Shown piece by piece: positions 15,582-22,149 of a stretch of DNA of 42,692 bases (the stretch's first letter is position 1; the number at the start of each line of letters is the position of its first letter). The notes beneath the pieces are model-generated. The model did not search any database. It saw nothing but the letters and a program-made list of their open reading frames with translations, and was not told the DNA's origin. A program made the position numbers and the translations under genes. Source of the stretch: Schwartzia sp. (in: firmicutes) (lineage in GTDB: Bacteria > Bacillota > Negativicutes > Selenomonadales > Selenomonadaceae); contig JAFSWT010000114.1 in NCBI GenBank assembly GCA_017444395.1, positions 1 through 42,692 on the forward strand, given 5' to 3'.

Positions 15582-17666
15582 ATGAATAAGTCGCAGAAGA
15601 TCCTGATCGTGGACGATGACGAGACCAGCCGCACGCTGTTGCACGGCATCCTCCACGACTATACGAATACCTATGAGGTGTCGGACGGGGTCGAGGCGCT
15701 GGCCTTCCTGCATCGCAACCCGGATACGGCACTGGTTCTTCTCGATGTCGTAATGCCGAAGATGGATGGGTTGGAAGTCCTGACCCGGATGCGGCTTTCA
15801 CCGTATCTGACGGATACACCGGTACTGGTGCTGTCGGCGGCGACAGAGCTTGACCTTCATATCCGGGCGTTGAAGCTCGGCGCGACCGAGTTCGCCTCCA
15901 AGCCATACCAGTCGCCGCTGCTCCGCCAGCGCGTCGCCAATCTCCTGCAGATTCCGCGGGGGCAGGTCAAAGTCGATCCGGACAGCTTTGACGAGCAGAT
16001 GTACCGGCAGAGCCAGTCGCTGGATACCGGCATTACCGTTTACGAGATGGGGCGGGACCGGAAACTGCAGACCATCTATTTCAGCGACAATTACGTCCGC
16101 CTTTGCGGCTATAAGGCGTCAGAGTATCAGGCGCTGCTGGAGGAAGGATCGGCGCTTCAGCGCACGATTCATGTCGATGACGCCTTGGCCTTCCAGCAGG
16201 CGATGGAAACCCTTTCCGCTGACCGGCAGCCATTCTGCCAGAATTTCCGCATCCAGCGGAAGGACGGCTCCATCCATCCGGTGACCGTTTACGCCAATTT
16301 CTTCTCCAAATCGCCGGAGCAGACGGTTTTCTGTGTCCTCACCGTGCCGGTGGACGAGAGCTTCAGCGGCATTCCGTCGGCGCGCCTGCCCATTGGTGAA
16401 GGCGCCATCGACAACCTGACGGGCATTCCGAACCGTGGCGCTTTCCTGAAACTTACCCGGCAGATGCTGGACGAGCGGCCGGGGGAGAAGTTCCTGCTGG
16501 GCGTCTTCAACATCGACCGCTTCAAGGTCGTCAACGACCTCTTTGGCACCAAGGTCGGGGATAATATCCTGATTCATCTGGCGGGCCGGCTGCGGGAGGA
16601 CATCCTGGGCCGGGGCACTTTCGGGCGGCTGGGGTCGGATTCCTTCGCCTTCTGCGTGGCCGAGTCCACCTTTGATCTTCATCGCCTGTTGCGACAGGAG
16701 ACCGGCCTCTCCGATGTCTTCGGCCTGCACTATAATCTGACAATCCATAACGGGCTCTACGCGGTGACCGAGCCGAATCTCGACATCGCCCAGATGTGCG
16801 ACCGGGCCAGGATCGCCCTGGCCAGTGTCAAATCCAACTACATTCAGCGTTATGCCTATTACGACGAGAGCATGCGGCAGGAGATGCTGGCGGAGCAGCA
16901 GATCCTGAACGATATGCACCAGGCTTTGGAGCATGGCGATTTCCTGCTCTATATCCAGCCGGTTTACAGCCTGAACTTCAACAAGCCGGTCAGCGGCGAG
17001 GCGTTGGTGCGCTGGAATCACAACGGCAGCCTCATCGCGCCGGGGCAGTTCATCCCGCTGTTTGAGAAGAACCGGTTCATCACGAACCTGGACCATTATA
17101 TGTGGGAACATGCCTGCCGCTATATCGCCAGCCGCAAGGAGCAGAACCTGTCGCCGATTCCCATCTCGGTCAATGTTTCCCGGGCCAATCTCTTCAATCC
17201 GGGGCTGGTGAACGACCTCGAAGCGCTTCTGAAGAAGTACGATGTATCGTCTTCGTTGCTTAGGCTGGAGATCACGGAGACCACCTACATGGACAATCCG
17301 CAGCAGCTCATCGCCGCTACCCGCGCTTTGCAGAAGGCGGGGTTCAAGATCCTCATCGACGATTTCGGCAGCGGGTACTCTTCCCTCAACATGTTGAAGG
17401 ATATCCCGCTGGACATCCTGAAAATTGACATGAAATTCATTGATGATTTGGAGACCTCGTCCCGGGCGGCGGCGATTCTTCTCGGCGTCATCCGTATCGC
17501 CCAGAGCCTTGGCATGACTACGGTGGCCGAGGGTGTGGAAACGAAATTCCAGCTAGATTTCCTGCGGACGGCCGGCTGCGACAACATTCAGGGGTACTTC
17601 TACTCCCCGCCGTTGCCTGTCGCTGAGTTCACCAAACTCCTGAAAAACCCGCCCATGGCGCCTTGA
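15582..17666 (+). CDS. Response regulator with PAS, degenerate GGDEF and EAL domains
   Basis: 694 residues. A receiver domain (1-125; acidic pocket DDD 11-13, phospho-acceptor Asp55, Lys107) is followed by a PAS-like domain (about 140-255; YFSDNYVRLCGY, IQRKDGSIHPV), a GGDEF domain (275-435) and an EAL domain (440-690). The GGDEF signature is GSDSF (351-355), so cyclase activity is unlikely, though it may bind GTP. The EAL domain has GEALVRW (473-475), the N of NVSRANL, E of LEITETTY, DD of LIDDFGSGYSSL, K of LKIDMKFI and E of AEGVET, so it should be an active c-di-GMP phosphodiesterase. GAGGTG precedes the ATG. No partner kinase is adjacent; the permease-kinase at 8034-11144 is one candidate. 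Confidence 0.93.
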   Translation: MNKSQKILIVDDDETSRTLLHGILHDYTNTYEVSDGVEALAFLHRNPDTALVLLDVVMPKMDGLEVLTRMRLSPYLTDTPVLVLSAATELDLHIRALKLGATEFASKPYQSPLLRQRVANLLQIPRGQVKVDPDSFDEQMYRQSQSLDTGITVYEMGRDRKLQTIYFSDNYVRLCGYKASEYQALLEEGSALQRTIHVDDALAFQQAMETLSADRQPFCQNFRIQRKDGSIHPVTVYANFFSKSPEQTVFCVLTVPVDESFSGIPSARLPIGEGAIDNLTGIPNRGAFLKLTRQMLDERPGEKFLLGVFNIDRFKVVNDLFGTKVGDNILIHLAGRLREDILGRGTFGRLGSDSFAFCVAESTFDLHRLLRQETGLSDVFGLHYNLTIHNGLYAVTEPNLDIAQMCDRARIALASVKSNYIQRYAYYDESMRQEMLAEQQILNDMHQALEHGDFLLYIQPVYSLNFNKPVSGEALVRWNHNGSLIAPGQFIPLFEKNRFITNLDHYMWEHACRYIASRKEQNLSPIPISVNVSRANLFNPGLVNDLEALLKKYDVSSSLLRLEITETTYMDNPQQLIAATRALQKAGFKILIDDFGSGYSSLNMLKDIPLDILKIDMKFIDDLETSSRAAAILLGVIRIAQSLGMTTVAEGVETKFQLDFLRTAGCDNIQGYFYSPPLPVAEFTKLLKNPPMAP

Positions 17667-17747
17667 AGGAACAGGTGTGAGAAACAGGGGATTTCCTTGA
17701 TAGCTGGCGGCAAGATAGGGATAGGGGCCGTCAAAGGAGGCATTCTT

Positions 17748-19031
17748 ATGGAAACGAAACGGACAGAGAACCGTGAGGTCATCACCGGCAGCGACTTCAA
17801 ACGAATGGTGACCGGCGCGTACAGCGAGTTCCTGCTGGAATACGAGACCATCAATCAGCTTGACGCAAAGCTCCGCCCGCAACATGTCGGACGTCCCGGC
17901 ACGGATATCTTGCGGACGATGGGGGCAGCGGTCATGCCGCTGGCGGAGACGAAGGACGACAGCATCGGCGGCCTGGCCCGGCGGGTGGCCTCGGCGGCGA
18001 TCCTCGGCGCCCGCGGCAACGCCGGCGTCGTGCTGTCCCAGATATTCCGGGGCCTGGCCAAGGGCCTTCTGGGTAAATTCAACGCCACCTCGTCGGAGTT
18101 CGGCAAGGCGTTCCAATATGGCATCCTTTACGCCCAGCGGGTTCTGCCCGAGGAGCCGGAACGGCCTATCGTCAAAGCGGCCCGGGCGGTGGCGAAAGGG
18201 GCGTATCAGGCGGTGCGGGCCAATCTCGCCATCTCGGAAATTCTGGCTGCCGCCATCGCCGCCGGGGAAAGCCCCCAGGAGAACGGCGCGTTGCGGGACG
18301 TGGGCGAGGAAATCATGCTGGTCTTCCTGAACGGCTGCCAGAAAGGGCTGAACGGGAATTTCGTCTCCCCGGTGCTGAACTTTTCCGTCGGCACCGAGGG
18401 GCAGCGGCTGGGTCTTCCCGATCCCCGGCAGGATGTGGTCCATCCCTATTGCCTGACCTTCCGGGTGGCGACGGCCCAGGCGGAAGCCGACGAAGTGGAG
18501 CGTCATTTGCAGGAGTCCGCCAGCTTTGTCGTGGTGGAAAGGCAGCGGGGCAGTCTCGTCATCCATCTCCATACCGACCATCCCGGTGAGGTCCTGGAGC
18601 AGATCATCGGCTTTGGGACATTGACGGAAATGCGTCTCAACAACATGGCCGAGCCCCACGCCATGATTCTGGCCCATTCCTCCCTGATGCCGGTGGCTCT
18701 TCTGGCGGTCGCCCGGGATGAGAAACACGCTGAGCGTCTGCAAAAATGTGGCGCCAACCTCATTGCCCTCGGCGGTGATGATGATATCCCCTCGGTCGGC
18801 GCCTTGGTCAACGCCGCCCACAGCGACTTCGCCGAGTCCTATGTGATGGTCTCTGACGGCCCGCGGTTGAACCTCGTGCTGCAGCAGGTCAAGCGCATCC
18901 TCGGCGACCGGGTGGAAATCCTTGTCGTCCAGAGCAGCGCCGAGCAGGAGGCCGCTGTCCGCAGCTTCGACCGCAATCTCTCCGCTCAGGCCAACGCCGA
19001 ACGCATGCGCCTCCGCCTGACAGATAAATGA
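17748..19031 (+). CDS. FakA/DhaL-like DAK2-domain protein lacking the kinase motif
   Basis: 427 residues from ATG 17748, set by AAAGGAGG. Residues 15-205 resemble the DAK2 (DhaL-type) domain of fatty acid kinase FakA: GARGNAGVVLSQIFRGLAKG is nearly family consensus, and VVKAARAVAKGAYQAV and LAAAIAAGE fit later helices. Where FakA has NVFPVPDGDTGTNM, whose aspartates bind Mg-ATP, this protein has NQLDAKLRPQHVGRPGTDIL, so the DGDTG motif is missing. The rest resembles the FakA middle and C-terminal region, shorter than the usual length of about 550. It is probably a non-catalytic or altered relative. It starts 81 bp after the EAL gene on the same strand, with a shared terminator downstream. Confidence 0.8.
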   Translation: METKRTENREVITGSDFKRMVTGAYSEFLLEYETINQLDAKLRPQHVGRPGTDILRTMGAAVMPLAETKDDSIGGLARRVASAAILGARGNAGVVLSQIFRGLAKGLLGKFNATSSEFGKAFQYGILYAQRVLPEEPERPIVKAARAVAKGAYQAVRANLAISEILAAAIAAGESPQENGALRDVGEEIMLVFLNGCQKGLNGNFVSPVLNFSVGTEGQRLGLPDPRQDVVHPYCLTFRVATAQAEADEVERHLQESASFVVVERQRGSLVIHLHTDHPGEVLEQIIGFGTLTEMRLNNMAEPHAMILAHSSLMPVALLAVARDEKHAERLQKCGANLIALGGDDDIPSVGALVNAAHSDFAESYVMVSDGPRLNLVLQQVKRILGDRVEILVVQSSAEQEAAVRSFDRNLSAQANAERMRLRLTDK

Positions 19032-19065
19032 GCCGCCGCGTTGCTGATGGAACCGTATAATGAAA

Positions 19066-19102
19066 AAACGCAGGAGCCTCTGTCGGTGAGACTCCTGCGT
19101 TT
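19066..19102. terminator. Bidirectional terminator
   Basis: An 11-bp stem, AAACGCAGGAG (19066-19076) with CTCCTGCGTTT (19092-19102), has T-runs on both sides. It separates the convergent DAK2 and DUF5610-like genes. Confidence 0.85.
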
Positions 19103-19125
19103 ATTTTTTAGTGTTTGCTTGAATA

Positions 19126-19833
19126 TTACATGACTTCCTTGGCCGCGTTCACGAGCTGCTCGTTGCCGGTCTGCGTCGTGCCGCTGGCGGCCTGCTGGTA
19201 GCTCGCTTGCACGCTGTCGAAGCGCTTCATGACCTCATCCTGCGTGTCCTTCGTGATCTGCGGCATATCCTGCGTGCCATAGACCTTGTTGAACGCCGCG
19301 CCGGCCTGCTCGAAGCCCTTCTGCACCGCCGTGCGCATCTGCTCCAGTTTCTTCTCATCGCCGCCGGCAATCGAGGTCGCCATATCCATGATGCGGCCGG
19401 CTACCGCGTCCACCGACCAGTCGCCGCCCTCGCCGATGGCCTGCTTCGCCTCATCCGGCGTCGTTGCCACCGACGGCAGGACGAACTTGCTCGTGTCGAT
19501 CTGCAAACCGTCGAAGTTCAGCTTGCCGATGCCCTCAGCCTGATAGCCCTGAAGCTTGGCGTTGATTTCCGTGAGCTGGCTGATCATGAGCTGCTGGCTC
19601 TTGGAGACATCATCCTGGAGCTTCGAGATTTCGTCCAAAGAAAGCCCCTTGGTGTCACCGGTGCCTTGCGTCGCCAGATTCACCGTATAGGGCGGCGTAT
19701 TGAGCCCCGTTGCCTGGGAAGCCTGCGCGCCCGCATCTTTTTCCGTGCCTTGCGCCTGCTGCTGATTCTGCGCGTTCAGCAGCGCCTGCGTCGTATTCTG
19801 CCGGATGGCGGCGGCATTGTTGTTGATTTCCAT
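19126..19833 (-). CDS. DUF5610-like protein, 235 aa
   Basis: A soluble, Gln/Asn/Ala-rich protein. The N-terminal 50 residues are low-complexity (repeated Q and N); the C-terminal half holds a helical block WSVDAVAGRIMDMATSIAG followed by EQMRTAVQKGFEQAGAAF and DEVMKRFDSV, which resembles the pattern I associate with DUF5610. No enzymatic role is known to me. The start at 19833 has AGGAGG 8 nt upstream, and a promoter lies at 19910-19938. It stands alone between two terminators or promoters and is divergent from the small toxin gene. Confidence 0.65.
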   Translation of the reverse strand: MEINNNAAAIRQNTTQALLNAQNQQQAQGTEKDAGAQASQATGLNTPPYTVNLATQGTGDTKGLSLDEISKLQDDVSKSQQLMISQLTEINAKLQGYQAEGIGKLNFDGLQIDTSKFVLPSVATTPDEAKQAIGEGGDWSVDAVAGRIMDMATSIAGGDEKKLEQMRTAVQKGFEQAGAAFNKVYGTQDMPQITKDTQDEVMKRFDSVQASYQQAASGTTQTGNEQLVNAAKEVM

Positions 19834-19909
19834 AGTCCGTTTCCTCCTTCATGACTGAGAAGCCCATTCCTTCGGTGCGATCCATAGAAATTCGGAGTTC
19901 TTTCCGTAT

Positions 19910-19938
19910 ATTATACATCATTTTCTGCGAAATGTCTT
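19910..19938 (-). promoter_or_regulatory. Promoter of the DUF5610-like gene
   Basis: Minus strand: AAGACA (19933-19938), 17 bp, TATAAT (19910-19915). It is back to back with the toxin promoter that starts at 19947. Confidence 0.65.
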
Positions 19939-19946
19939 GGAAAAAC

Positions 19947-19976
19947 TTGGCAATAAATATAAATTTATGATATGAT
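19947..19976 (+). promoter_or_regulatory. Promoter of the small toxin-like gene
   Basis: TTGGCA (19947-19952), an 18-bp AT-rich spacer and TATGAT (19971-19976) predict a transcript from about 19983 and a 5' leader of about 60 nt. Confidence 0.7.
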
Positions 19977-20044
19977 TTGTTCGGAAAAGGTGTTGCATAA
20001 ACGGTAGGCGGCCGATTCTAAGCCCCTGGAAGGGGGCAATGCTG

Positions 20045-20113
20045 ATGACTACGTACGATTTTTTCGCGTTTCTGGTTTTGCTGGTCGCGTTGATTGTAGC
20101 CATCAAGGCATGA
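20045..20113 (+). CDS. Candidate type I toxin, 22-24 aa membrane peptide (Hol_Tox/TxpA-like)
   Basis: ATG at 20045 (MTTYDFF, ending VAIKA), or ATG 20039 for two more residues. It is a short N-terminal MTTY followed by one hydrophobic helix, the layout of the small holin-like (Hol_Tox) and TxpA-type toxins, though at 22-24 residues it is shorter than their usual 30 or more and lacks a basic tail. The ribosome site AGGGGG is buried in a hairpin: GCCCCT (20022-20027), loop GGAA, GGGGGC (20032-20037), ending one base before ATG 20039. Such masking is common in type I toxin mRNAs. A convergent antisense RNA gene overlaps its 3' end. Its own promoter is at 19947-19976. Confidence 0.6.
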   Translation: MTTYDFFAFLVLLVALIVAIKA

Positions 20114-20205
20114 GAAAAGCCGCCCTACAGTTCCCAGGCTGAGGCGGCTATTCTCTGGCTTATCTCGTTCGGGGCTGGCCGTTTTACCGGCAGCACATTT
20201 TCTCT
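20112..20205 (-). ncRNA. Candidate antisense antitoxin RNA 1
   Basis: A promoter (20212-20240) predicts a minus-strand transcript from about 20205. It ends in an intrinsic terminator formed by GGCGGCT/AGCCGCC (20143-20149 with 20118-20124) followed by TTTTCTC, giving about 94 nt. The RNA overlaps the stop codon and 3' UTR of the convergent toxin-like gene, the arrangement seen in txpA/ratA-type type I systems. Near its 5' end is a GC hairpin encoded by the conserved 20171-20196 repeat, with an A-rich loop (GTAAAA) that could start pairing with the toxin mRNA. Confidence 0.65.
20171..20196. repeat. 26-bp exact repeat, copy 1 (5' hairpin of RNA 1)
   Basis: GGGGCTGGCC...CGGCAGCAC on the plus strand is identical over 26 bases to 20327-20352, 156 bp downstream; the next seven bases match at six. 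It forms a stem-loop in both orientations. On the plus strand it is followed by ATTTTCT, so it may also terminate the toxin mRNA. Confidence 0.9.
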
Positions 20206-20211
20206 ATGCCT

Positions 20212-20240
20212 ATTATACCTTGTTTCCGTCCCGTCGTCAA
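20212..20240 (-). promoter_or_regulatory. Promoter of antisense RNA 1
   Basis: Minus strand: TTGACG (20235-20240), 17 bp, perfect TATAAT (20212-20217). Confidence 0.85.
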
Positions 20241-20269
20241 CGGTTGTTCTGTTGGGTTTATCCCACAAA

Positions 20270-20359
20270 AATCAGAAATGACCGCCCCTCTCCCAAAGAT
20301 GCGCGGTCATTCTGACTCAACAATTTGGGGCTGGCCGTTTTACCGGCAGCACCTTTTCT
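20270..20359 (-). ncRNA. Candidate antisense antitoxin RNA 2 (no partner toxin seen)
   Basis: A second unit with the same plan: promoter (20366-20394), start near 20359, the same 26-nt 5' hairpin (20327-20352) and a terminator stem AATGACCGC/GCGGTCATT (20277-20285 with 20303-20311) followed by a U-rich tail. The terminator arms differ in sequence from RNA 1, so only the 5' hairpin and layout are conserved. Where RNA 1 meets a toxin stop codon (TGAGAAAAG), this copy has TCAGAAATG and no small hydrophobic ORF upstream, so the partner gene seems lost or was never present. Confidence 0.6.
20327..20352. repeat. 26-bp exact repeat, copy 2
   Basis: Identical to 20171-20196; it forms the 5' hairpin of antisense RNA 2 and is followed on the plus strand by CTTTTCT. 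Confidence 0.9.
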
Positions 20360-20365
20360 GAGTTT

Positions 20366-20394
20366 ACTATAGCGGTTTTGCCCTGGTTCGTCAA
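20366..20394 (-). promoter_or_regulatory. Promoter of antisense RNA 2
   Basis: Minus strand: TTGACG (20389-20394), 17 bp, TATAGT (20366-20371). The -35 box and spacing match the RNA 1 promoter. Confidence 0.8.
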
Positions 20395-20449
20395 AGCAAA
20401 TTTGGACAGTGGTCCGTCAATTCATGGGCGGCATATTTCACGTTTGACC

Positions 20450-20518
20450 AAAAAAATTGAAAAAACCGTGAAAAAAACGAAAAAAACCCTTGCAAAATGA
20501 TTTCGTTTGTGCTAGATT
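20450..20518 (+). promoter_or_regulatory. ompM promoter with phased A-tracts
   Basis: TTGCAA (20490-20495), 17 bp, TAGATT (20513-20518). Directly upstream are four A-tracts (20450-20456, 20460-20465, 20471-20477, 20480-20486) spaced about one helical turn apart, which should bend the DNA or act as an UP element. The leader of about 115 nt carries a 7-bp hairpin (GATTCGG 20590-20596, CCGAATC 20600-20606). This fits a highly expressed outer-membrane protein gene. Confidence 0.75.
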
Positions 20519-20638
20519 AGCGGTAGCCGGATTTTTGGGCGGGGAAACCCTTGAGGAAACGTGGACACTCACCGGAAACCCTCCGAAAAGATTCGGCCGC
20601 CGAATCCACATCTTTTATTTTTAAGGAGGAGTTTCTGT

Positions 20639-21970
20639 ATGAAAAAGACTCTCGTGTCCGCTCTGACCACCGCGTTGGTCGTCGGCGCCGCTTCCACTAC
20701 GTTTGCGGCTGCCAATCCGTTTGAGGATGTCCCGGCCGATCACTGGGCCTATGACGCTGTTGCTCAGCTGGCTGCTGACGGCGTCATCGAAGGCTATGGC
20801 GACGGCACCTACCGTGGCGACCAGGAGATCACCCGTTATGAGATGGCCCAGATGGTTGCCCGCGCCATGGCGAAGAACAACGTCTCCGGCGCTGACAAGG
20901 CCATGATCGACAAGCTGGCCGCTGAGTTCGCCGATGAGCTCAAGAACCTCGGCGTCCGCGTTGCCGCTCTCGAGAAGAAGGTTGACAACGTCATCTGGAA
21001 GGGCAAGGTCCGCTATCGTTACATCAGCCGTAGCGAGAACAACACCAGCGGCCACAACCAGAAGGTCAATGGCCTGCTGTTCCGGCTCGAGCCCCAGGCT
21101 ACCATCAACAAGCACTGGGTCGGCAAGGCTCGTATCGACTACAACAGCAACACCGAGATGAACGATGCCGCGAACATCAACAGCGTCACGGTTGATCGTA
21201 TCTATGTCGAGGGTACTTATGGCGATACCAAGATTTATCTTGGTAAGTTCCCCAACAAGACGCAGGCTGACTACGGTATGATCCTCGATGATCGTATGGC
21301 CGGCGGTAAGGTTGTCTTCGGTAAGGATGTCAAGGTCAGCCTGGCGGCTGCCCGTTACAACATGACCAATTACGGCGCGTTCACCCACGGCGGCAACGGC
21401 GAGGGCAACGGTATGCCGGGTTCCTATCGCGGCAATCGCACGAATACGGCCAGCTATCTGGGATTCGAGGTTTACAATGACCGTGCCAAGAAGTTCACTT
21501 GGGGCCTCGGCTATCACCACCTCCGCAACAAGGCCCAGTTCAACGACGTCGTTACGGGCATTGGCAAGAACAACATCAACATCTTTGACATCGGTCTCGG
21601 CTACAAGTTCGACAAGAACCTGAACCTGACTGCCGCTTACGCGCAGGCCAGCGGTGCCAAGGGTGAGTTTGACGAGTCCAAGTACAAGCGTTCCTATGCG
21701 TTCCAGCTCAATTACAAGGGCGCGAAGGCCAGCAAGGTCAATTCCTGGGGTGCTTTCCTCGCCTATCGTCACCTCGGTGATTTCTCCACCATCCATCCGA
21801 CCGCGAAAGAGTTCGGCCCGATGAATGGCGGCGAGAAGGGCTGGGAGATCGGCCTTTCCTGGACGCCGTTCAAGAACGTCCTCGGCAAAGTCCAGTACTT
21901 CGCCGGCAAGGAAATCTACAGCTCCAACAAGGTTCGTGCTGTCTGGACGGAGCTCAACTTCAACTTCTAA
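20639..21970 (+). CDS. ompM: SLH-domain outer-membrane porin, OmpM type
   Basis: 443 residues. A Sec signal peptide (about 1-23, ending TTFA-A) is followed by one SLH domain (NPFEDVPADHWAYDAVAQLAADG..GYGDGTYRGDQEITRYEMAQMVARAM, about residues 26-80), a short coiled coil (NLGVRVAALEKKVDNV) and a C-terminal beta-barrel of about 320 residues with alternating aromatic strands, ending in Phe (ELNFNF) as usual for outer-membrane proteins. In Negativicutes such proteins are major porins whose SLH domain binds polyamine-modified peptidoglycan and tethers the outer membrane. The ATG at 20639 follows AAGGAGGAG; the open frame extends further but would hide the signal peptide. It is monocistronic, with a strong terminator. 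Confidence 0.95.
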   Translation: MKKTLVSALTTALVVGAASTTFAAANPFEDVPADHWAYDAVAQLAADGVIEGYGDGTYRGDQEITRYEMAQMVARAMAKNNVSGADKAMIDKLAAEFADELKNLGVRVAALEKKVDNVIWKGKVRYRYISRSENNTSGHNQKVNGLLFRLEPQATINKHWVGKARIDYNSNTEMNDAANINSVTVDRIYVEGTYGDTKIYLGKFPNKTQADYGMILDDRMAGGKVVFGKDVKVSLAAARYNMTNYGAFTHGGNGEGNGMPGSYRGNRTNTASYLGFEVYNDRAKKFTWGLGYHHLRNKAQFNDVVTGIGKNNINIFDIGLGYKFDKNLNLTAAYAQASGAKGEFDESKYKRSYAFQLNYKGAKASKVNSWGAFLAYRHLGDFSTIHPTAKEFGPMNGGEKGWEIGLSWTPFKNVLGKVQYFAGKEIYSSNKVRAVWTELNFNF

Positions 21971-21987
21971 TATCCTTTGGCAACAAC

Positions 21988-22015
21988 AAAAGCCCCGGCT
22001 TCGGCCGGGGCTTTT
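21988..22015 (+). terminator. Strong ompM terminator
   Basis: A perfect 12-bp stem, AAAAGCCCCGGC (21988-21999) with GCCGGGGCTTTT (22004-22015), is closed by a TTCG tetraloop. Confidence 0.95.
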
Positions 22016-22059
22016 CGTATGGGAGAGGGTGCCGGCTTTCCTGGCAGCGCAGATACTGC

Positions 22060-22088
22060 TTGACATTGCCGGGCAAAACGGCTATCAT
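22060..22088 (+). promoter_or_regulatory. Promoter of the AGCS symporter
   Basis: TTGACA (22060-22065), 17 bp, TATCAT (22083-22088). Confidence 0.8.
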
Positions 22089-22149
22089 TAGAGCCGGTTT
22101 TTTTTTACATGAATATCCGTTTTCTGGCGGATGATGGAGGGATTTGTTC

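Noticed and set aside
20171-20352. CRISPR-like reading of the two 26-bp repeats
   Set aside because: Only two copies 156 bp apart, each with its own promoter and terminator and no cas genes.
20561-20638. Upstream extension of the ompM frame to 20561
   Set aside because: It would place 26 residues before a clear signal peptide and ignore the AAGGAGGAG site ahead of ATG 20639.
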